In this document: positions 58,248 to 64,000 of the stretch, in pieces | Layout: the number at the start of each line of letters is the position of its first letter | Numbering within the stretch: the first letter of the stretch is position 1 | Source of the DNA: Betaproteobacteria bacterium | GTDB lineage: Bacteria > Bdellovibrionota_B > Oligoflexia > Silvanigrellales > Silvanigrellaceae | NCBI GenBank assembly: GCA_016868315.1 | Contig: VGHE01000004.1 | Location: 124,001-188,000 of the forward strand | Direction: 5' to 3' | Length of the DNA stretch: 64,000 nucleotides | The notes under the pieces: generated by a model | Told to the model about the DNA's origin: nothing | The model's input: only the letters and a program-made list of their open reading frames with translations | Databases searched by the model: none | Position numbers and translations under genes: made by a program

Positions 58248-58633
58248 TTCTCTAGCCCTCCAGGAGAAGTGGTTCGTGGTTGGTTGGGTGCATCCACCCA
58301 CCTGACCGCCAAAAGCAAAACCCTTGCCAGAGGATCCAGAGTTTTCGGTTTTTTCCGTTCAAGCGAGAAGTGACCCGTGACGGCCGGATACGACGGCGTC
58401 TTTTGTGGGGTAAACTTCGATCTTTTTGTTGAACTAGCCCGAAAAGTAAGAGGACCCCTTTCGCAAAGGTAAAGGGTTGGGTAACACGTCACTGGTCTGC
58501 ATGTCAATTGTTTTTGCTTTCCTGTGCAGCACATGCGGAAAAGCCCTTGCCTGGTCGGATGATTTTGACCATCGCTTTTCTAGCCATGTGCCACTGTTTC
58601 AGAGCGCATTGAGCCCACAGGTGAAATCCCATT

Positions 58634-60214
58634 ATGGAAAATTCCATGCTTCCTCGGTCACTCATGTTCGTCGGCAAAGTGCGCGATCCGTTGCACGACA
58701 CGATTTCCTTCACGCATGTTGAGAAACTTGTCATTGACTCACCCGAGTTTCAGCGGTTGCGGCGCATACAGCAGACAGCCTTTATTAAGTATGTGTTTCC
58801 AGGCGCAACCCACACTCGTTTCGTGCACGCCTTGGGTGTAATGCACATGGCAGGAGTGCTTCTCAACTCATTAGTTTCCAATCAGGAACGCATCCTCGAG
58901 GCACTTGAGAACTCTTTAACTCAGCTGCCATTGACGGTTCAGAAGTCACACTCCATGACCGAAATTCATCATGGTAGCCTGACGGCGACACGTGAGGCCA
59001 TCGAATGGTTGAAGAAGCCCGATGTGGCAGAAGTTCTTCGCCTTGCGGCGTTGTTGCATGATGTTGGTCATGCCCCTTTCAGTCATAGCCTTGAACGTTT
59101 CATGCCGACCTGGAATGAACTTCTGGCAGCTTTGCCACAGTTGTCGTTACCAGAGTATTTGGTCGATTCTTTTCAGAAAAAGGTTGAGAAACAAAGAGCG
59201 AAGCGTGCTGATGCACTTGATGCGCGTATTCGTCATGAAATTTACACTTTAATGATCGTGGCTCGGATTTTTTCTGGAGAGATTCCCGAGCTGACGCAGC
59301 AGATGGGTCGCGACGTGTGTTCCGTTTTGGATCTCGACGTTCAACCTGCTGAGGCTGGTGTTGTTGCGCGGAGCCAATTGCAGACGCTCCTTCACGAGGT
59401 GGTGAGCGGAGAGATTGATGTTGATCGCATGGACTACCTGCTGCGTGATTCGCGCGAGTGCGGGGTGGTTTATGGTCTCTTTGATGCAGGTCGAATCCTG
59501 GATTCTGCGAGCTTCTATAAAGATACTCAAACGTCGAACTATCACCTGGCTATTCGTCGCAGCGGCGTGGCTGCATTTGAAGACTACTTGCGTGCACGTT
59601 GGAGTATGTATCAACAGGTTTACTTTCATAAGACCGCGACAGCATGTGAGGCCATGCTTGAGGCGGCGCACAAAGCACTTGGCCGATTCTCTTTGCCGTT
59701 GCAGCTCGATGAGTTTCTTGCGCTCGATGATTCCTCATTTCTTGATTACGCGCGAGGCAAGGCCAGCGATTCCAAAAATCGTGGGCTGAAACTTCTCAAC
59801 GATCTTTTGTTTGGTCGTCGGCTTTGGAAGCGAGTGTATGAAGAGAACGTTACAGTTGCTCAGATCGCATCGTCACCCTCGCTGTGTCCGGCGACTCTCA
59901 AGATGCTGCGTGCTGAGGGTATTCCAAGTGAAATGTTGGAAAGCAGCACAAGCCTGACACGTTTTTCTCCCAAAGGAAGAGAGAGACAATCGCGCAACAA
60001 ACTTAAGGTGGTTGTGAAAGATGTTCATGGGCTGAGATTCCTTGAGCCGATTGAAATGCATTCGCGACTCGTCAATCGACTCGACGAGGAAGTGGTCATA
60101 CGCCGGATTTTTGTGGCTCGTGAAAATGATGAGGGACTACCCATCGATGCCAAAGCTGTGCAGCAGCGTGTGTCATCCGAGGTTGTTATTCCACGTCCAA
60201 GTGAAGATGTGTAA
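58634..60214 (+). CDS. HD-superfamily phosphohydrolase (dNTPase/SAMHD1-like)
   Basis: VRDPLHDTISFTHVEKLVIDSPEFQRLRRIQQTAFIKYVFPGATHTRFVHALGVMHMA, LAALLHDVGHAPFSHSLE, GEIDVDRMDYLLRDSRECGVVYG. Confidence 0.94.
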   Translation: MENSMLPRSLMFVGKVRDPLHDTISFTHVEKLVIDSPEFQRLRRIQQTAFIKYVFPGATHTRFVHALGVMHMAGVLLNSLVSNQERILEALENSLTQLPLTVQKSHSMTEIHHGSLTATREAIEWLKKPDVAEVLRLAALLHDVGHAPFSHSLERFMPTWNELLAALPQLSLPEYLVDSFQKKVEKQRAKRADALDARIRHEIYTLMIVARIFSGEIPELTQQMGRDVCSVLDLDVQPAEAGVVARSQLQTLLHEVVSGEIDVDRMDYLLRDSRECGVVYGLFDAGRILDSASFYKDTQTSNYHLAIRRSGVAAFEDYLRARWSMYQQVYFHKTATACEAMLEAAHKALGRFSLPLQLDEFLALDDSSFLDYARGKASDSKNRGLKLLNDLLFGRRLWKRVYEENVTVAQIASSPSLCPATLKMLRAEGIPSEMLESSTSLTRFSPKGRERQSRNKLKVVVKDVHGLRFLEPIEMHSRLVNRLDEEVVIRRIFVARENDEGLPIDAKAVQQRVSSEVVIPRPSEDV

Positions 60215-60235
60215 AGCCCCGAAAGTGAGCCTCTG

Positions 60236-61045
60236 ATGATTGATTACATCCGTTCCGGGTGGAGTTTTTTCTTTCGTTGGCCTGTTGCCAACGCACAAAC
60301 CTACCGTGCAGTTGGGATTTTTCTCGGTCCACTGCTGCAGACGTTGGTTTATCTCTGCTTTGCATTTGCTGCTTTCGTTCTTCTTAATTCCAAATTCGAC
60401 GTTCTCGCTCCTTTGGTGGGTTGGATGGGATTGTCGATGCTCACTGGATTTTTTCATGAAGACGGTCTCGCTGATACCGCTGATTCATTGGGTGTATCGA
60501 AGTTTGATTCTCGAGCTTCGCTCGAGCGCATTCATTCAACGTTTAAGGATCCGCGCTTGGGAACCTTTGGTGTGAGTGCGTTGGTGTTGTTCTGGTTGTT
60601 TCGCTACGTCGCTGCCGTTGAGCTTGAACAGCAGATTTTGATTTTTGCATTGGTCTGTTTAGTTTCACGCACATGCTCTCTTGGTTTGGGCTTGTTATTT
60701 TATCCCCGCGTGAATCAGGCGCGCTCTGCGAGTTCATCGCATGTGATGCAGCAGGTCGATTCCCTTGCAGGTGTTGCATTTCTTTTGATTGGATTTCTTA
60801 CCGGCTGTGCGTTTGTCTTTGGATTGAGCGAGTTACTGCAAGCACACGTCAGCCCTGGAGGCCTGCTCGCCGTTTCGCCGCAGCTGTTGCGCTTTGGTCT
60901 CTCCGCTTGCATGACTTTCCTCCTCTCTGGGGTGATCCTTTTTGGCCTTGTGCGCCGCACTGAGGCACTTAATGGTGACCTCCTGGGGGCAACGGTTTGC
61001 CTTTCTGAGGTTATTTTAACAATCTGTTTTTTCATGATTTTTTGA
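60236..61045 (+). CDS. cobS: adenosylcobinamide-GDP ribazoletransferase
   Basis: SMLTGFFHEDGLADTADSLG...SRASLERIHSTFKDPRLGTFGVSALVL; multiple TM segments. Confidence 0.9.
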   Translation: MIDYIRSGWSFFFRWPVANAQTYRAVGIFLGPLLQTLVYLCFAFAAFVLLNSKFDVLAPLVGWMGLSMLTGFFHEDGLADTADSLGVSKFDSRASLERIHSTFKDPRLGTFGVSALVLFWLFRYVAAVELEQQILIFALVCLVSRTCSLGLGLLFYPRVNQARSASSSHVMQQVDSLAGVAFLLIGFLTGCAFVFGLSELLQAHVSPGGLLAVSPQLLRFGLSACMTFLLSGVILFGLVRRTEALNGDLLGATVCLSEVILTICFFMIF

Positions 61046-61105
61046 AAGTTAGGTTAAGTTTGCCTAGAGCTCGGCCGAACTCTCTGAAGATTCGGAGGAA
61101 GGAAC

Positions 61106-61621
61106 ATGGCTGTTCGACTTTCATTTGCAAGTGACAGGAATCCTCAAGCAAGAGGGATCGACAGGCAAAGTGCGTTGCTCGGACGCAGGGTGTTGGTTGT
61201 CGACGACAGTGCTTCACAGCGTCGCAGAATGAGCGATATTTATGAAAGCCTTGGAATGCAGGTTGTGGGTGAGGCGACCAACGGACTTGAGTGTCTCGCG
61301 ATGGTGGATCGCCTTCAGCCCGACATCATTTCTCTCGATGTTATTATGCCTGTGATGCACGGAGTGGAAACGCTCGCTTATCTTCGTGAGAAGAAGACAC
61401 GTTCGGTGATTGTGTATGTGAGCGCTCTGGGTGCAGTGGAGGCGATGTCCGATGTTAAATCCCCGGGCGGTCATCTTCCCGATGCCGTGTTCTCGAAGAA
61501 AGATACCCGCGAAACTTTTGCAGATGTTCTCACCGCAGTGATTGTGGGTGAAGATGATTCTGCGAGCCAATCAACGCGACAGGGCAGCGAAGACCAGCCG
61601 AGTGCGACGCGCGCAGGCTGA
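61106..61621 (+). CDS. CheY-like response regulator
   Basis: RVLVVDDSASQRRRMSDIYESLGMQVVGEATNGLECLAMVDRLQPDIISLDVIMPVMHGVETLAYLRE...VYVSALG. Confidence 0.93.
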   Translation: MAVRLSFASDRNPQARGIDRQSALLGRRVLVVDDSASQRRRMSDIYESLGMQVVGEATNGLECLAMVDRLQPDIISLDVIMPVMHGVETLAYLREKKTRSVIVYVSALGAVEAMSDVKSPGGHLPDAVFSKKDTRETFADVLTAVIVGEDDSASQSTRQGSEDQPSATRAG

Positions 61622-61664
61622 GCCCGGAACCGCTGTCGTTCATCTTTAAGAGCATCTTTCTTGC

Positions 61665-61706
61665 AGGGGAGTTCGCCTCGGGTGAAACTCCCCTCAGCAT
61701 TTTTGC
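61665..61706 (+). terminator. putative terminator after the response regulator
   Basis: AGGGGAGTT...AACTCCCCT 9-bp arms followed by CAGCATTTTTG. Confidence 0.5.
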
Positions 61707-61823
61707 GCCCCCCGGGCTGTTCTCTTGGATTTGGGGTGTGAAACTGCCAAATAATTTGAATTGACTGACTTATATGATTATCAGTCCAGTTCTCGAGTGC
61801 ACTTTTACTGGGGGGACTACCTC

Positions 61824-62732
61824 TTGGAAAAAATCGACTGTGTGTCGTTCCCACATCTGAAGGGGTCTTTTGTGGAATTTGAATCGAACGTTCAGGATAA
61901 ACCAGCTCCGACTGTCTTCACCGTATCCGATGGAACCGGCGAGACAGCCATGAGCATTGTTCGTGCTGTTCGTGTTCAGTTCGAAAACGCCGAGATACAA
62001 ATTGAACGGTTTAATAAGGTCAGAACGCGTGAGGTGCTTGAGCATCTTTTGCAACGCGCGTTGAAGGAAAAGGCAACCGTCGTTGCAACGATCGTTGATC
62101 CAGAATTGCGCGTGTATCTGATTTCTCGGGGCATGCAGCTTGGTGTGCATATTGTCGACGTGCTTTTTCCGTTGTTGGAAACCTTGTCAACGCAGCTTGG
62201 GCGGCGTCCGAGTGCTATTCCCGGACTTTTGCGGCAGCTTGACCAGGATTATTTCCGTCGCGTTTGGGCTGTTGAATACACGGTGCGTCACGATGATGGA
62301 GTTGCGCTGCACGACCTCAACGATGCCGATATCGTTCTCGTTGGAATCTCTCGCACATCAAAAACACCGCTGAGTATGTATCTGGGTCACAAGGGCTACA
62401 AGGTTGCCAATGTGCCACTGGTTCCCGGCGCCGAATTGCCTGCCGAGATTTTTGCGGTTGACCAAAACAAAGTGATTGGCCTTGTCATCGACCCTCTCCG
62501 TCTGACCGAGATCCGCACTGCGCGTATCGAGGCTTTGGGGAGCTCAAGTCAGGGCGATTATGCCAACTCAGCAAAAATCTTCGACGAGCTGGAGTGGTCG
62601 CGTGAGATCTTCAAGCGCAACAAGCGTTGGCCTGTTCTCGATGTAACGGGCAAGGCACTTGAAGAAACAGCAGTTGAGATCGAGCGCATTATTCTTTCGC
62701 GGTTCCCACATTTGCAGGAAGCGGGATTTTGA
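61824..62732 (+). CDS. ppsR: PEP synthetase regulatory protein-like kinase/pyrophosphorylase (DUF299)
   Basis: TVFTVSDGTGETAMSIVRAVRVQF, VVATIVDPELRVYL, AVEYTVRHDDGVALHDLNDADIVLVGISRTSKTPLSMYLGHKGYKVANVPLVPG; TTG start at 61824 with upstream G-rich RBS. Confidence 0.9.
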   Translation: MEKIDCVSFPHLKGSFVEFESNVQDKPAPTVFTVSDGTGETAMSIVRAVRVQFENAEIQIERFNKVRTREVLEHLLQRALKEKATVVATIVDPELRVYLISRGMQLGVHIVDVLFPLLETLSTQLGRRPSAIPGLLRQLDQDYFRRVWAVEYTVRHDDGVALHDLNDADIVLVGISRTSKTPLSMYLGHKGYKVANVPLVPGAELPAEIFAVDQNKVIGLVIDPLRLTEIRTARIEALGSSSQGDYANSAKIFDELEWSREIFKRNKRWPVLDVTGKALEETAVEIERIILSRFPHLQEAGF

Positions 62733-62753
62733 TTTTTCAAATCCGGAGAAATT

Positions 62754-62790
62754 AAAAAACCCTCGAGCAGTGCTCGGGGGTTTTTGTTTT
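62754..62790 (+). terminator. Rho-independent terminator after ppsR
   Basis: AAAAAACCCTCGAGCA-GTGCTCGGGGGTTTTTG. Confidence 0.8.
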
Positions 62791-62800
62791 GCTTCGGAGA

Positions 62801-62877
62801 TGGCGGGCCGTAAGGGATTCGAACCCCTGACCAACGGTTTCGAAGACCGTTGCTCTATCCAGCTGAGCTAACGACCC
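62801..62877 (-). tRNA. tRNA-Arg(TCG)
   Basis: GGGTCGTTAGCTCAGCTGGATAGAGCAACGGTCTTCGAAACCGTTGGTCAGGGGTTCGAATCCCTTACGGCCCGCCA; anticodon loop CTTCGAA. Confidence 0.96.
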
Positions 62878-62928
62878 GCTCTGCTTCGCAGTGTGCCGCT
62901 GAACGCGCCATTTTTCAAGGTCAGTGGT

Positions 62929-64000
62929 TTAAATCTGCAACGTCCAGCGTGTGCCACGGGGTGTGTCTTGGATCACAACACCTTGCGAAAGAAGTTCGTC
63001 CCGGATGAGATCGGCCGCCTTCCAATCTTTGGCTGCTCGAGCTGTTTGTCTGTCACCCAATTTACGTTCGATGTCGTCGGGACTGAGTTGTCCGCCCAAG
63101 CGGTACTGTGCAAGGTTTGCAAAAAATTCTGCGGGTGTGCTCTGCACAAGACCAAGTGTTTGTGTGAGCCAAGCCTTGGCGACCGGCCAGGTTTGATTGA
63201 GACGTTTTTTGTCGGTCGGGTGCAGCGACTTTCCTGCTTTTTCATTTGCTGCAAGGCCGCTGTTGATGGCACGAACCGTTTCAAAAAAGACTCCCATGGC
63301 TGCTGCGCTGTTGAGGTCATCAGAGAGTGCATCGCGCATCTTTTGGGTGAGATGCTCCAACGACGAGAGAACCTCAATGCTGCTAGCGTTGGTTTCTGAA
63401 TCTTCCTCATGCGCATAGCGGTCGAGTAGCTCAACGAAACGGTAAATCTTGGCAAGTTTTTTGAAGTTTTCTTCGGCTAATTCCATGGTGAAGTCGAGTG
63501 GCTGCGCATACGAAACCGACAAAAATGTGAGGCGCAGAACCTCCTGCGGATACTTTTCAAGGAAGTCTGCAATCGATACAAAGTGGTTTGTGCTCTTGGA
63601 CATTTTCTCGCCATAGAGCGTAACCATGCCGGCGTGCAGCCAGAAGGAAGCAAAATTTTTGCCGGTGGCACCCTCGGATTGGGCAATCTCTGCTTCATGG
63701 TGTGGGAAGATCAGATCGCGGCCACCCATGTGAATATCTATGCTTTCACCAAACAGAGCATGGATCATGGCAGAACACTCAATGTGCCAGCCGGGGCGTC
63801 CATCGCCCCAGGGGCTCTGCCATTTGATTTCGCCCGGTTTTGCAAATTTCCAGAGGGCAAAATCGAGAGGATCTTCTTTGGATTCGTCGACCTCAATACG
63901 CACGCCCTTTTGGAGGTCATCGATGTTGTTCTTGCTGAGTTTGCCGTAGCCTGAGAATTTACGCACTCGATAATAAACACCACTCGATGAGACGTATGCG
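62929..64000 (-). CDS. cysS: cysteinyl-tRNA synthetase (5' end beyond window)
   Basis: [70 protein letters not shown]; frame stays open to base 64000. Confidence 0.95.
   Translation of the reverse strand, partial: AYVSSSGVYYRVRKFSGYGKLSKNNIDDLQKGVRIEVDESKEDPLDFALWKFAKPGEIKWQSPWGDGRPGWHIECSAMIHALFGESIDIHMGGRDLIFPHHEAEIAQSEGATGKNFASFWLHAGMVTLYGEKMSKSTNHFVSIADFLEKYPQEVLRLTFLSVSYAQPLDFTMELAEENFKKLAKIYRFVELLDRYAHEEDSETNASSIEVLSSLEHLTQKMRDALSDDLNSAAAMGVFFETVRAINSGLAANEKAGKSLHPTDKKRLNQTWPVAKAWLTQTLGLVQSTPAEFFANLAQYRLGGQLSPDDIERKLGDRQTARAAKDWKAADLIRDELLSQGVVIQDTPRGTRWTLQI

Noticed and set aside
58477-58722. 81-aa plus-strand ORF with a hydrophobic start in the carD/HD-phosphohydrolase spacer
   Set aside because: Overlaps the start of the HD gene out of frame and lacks a convincing RBS; considered spurious.

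Overview
The window is a housekeeping chromosomal segment with dense operons, about 57 supported protein-coding genes, 4 tRNAs and no rRNA, CRISPR array, IS element or prophage that I could see. It contains the likely chromosomal replication origin. The core order is F0-ATPase genes (-) / dnaA (+) / sua5 (-) / DnaA-box-rich intergenic region (about 17.68-18.06 kb) / dnaN / gyrB / gyrA (+). Other content: a UvrD/PcrA helicase, rpe, polyprenyl synthase, M16 peptidase, OppD/OppF-like ATPases, hpd, gluQ, rdgB-like, rng, waaA, citrate synthase, accA, cmk, tolQ/R/A/B-like genes, a cobalamin adenosyltransferase, an SNF2-family helicase, gloB, mtnP, tex, ndk, tgt, carD, an HD phosphohydrolase, cobS, ppsR and cysS (truncated by the window edge). 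Gene content and protein style suggest a delta/Bdellovibrionota-like Gram-negative, but that is inference only. The most interesting signals are: (i) oriC DnaA boxes arranged as weak/strong doublets with exactly 11-bp periodicity, plus an inverted four-copy 11-bp array; (ii) a maltokinase-like protein with substituted catalytic motifs ([15 protein letters not shown]); (iii) a Fic-like protein with the catalytic His replaced by Arg (IRPFMDGNRR); (iv) an RdgB/Ham1-like protein with a ~60-aa insertion beside an unusually AT-rich spacer; (v) an SNF2 helicase with a possible HARP-like N-terminus; (vi) a perfect 20-bp palindrome upstream of an M14-type peptidase; and (vii) a tiny Lys/Arg/Ala-rich protein next to tRNA-Ser. 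I did not find an obvious multi-gene undescribed defence or mobile system.
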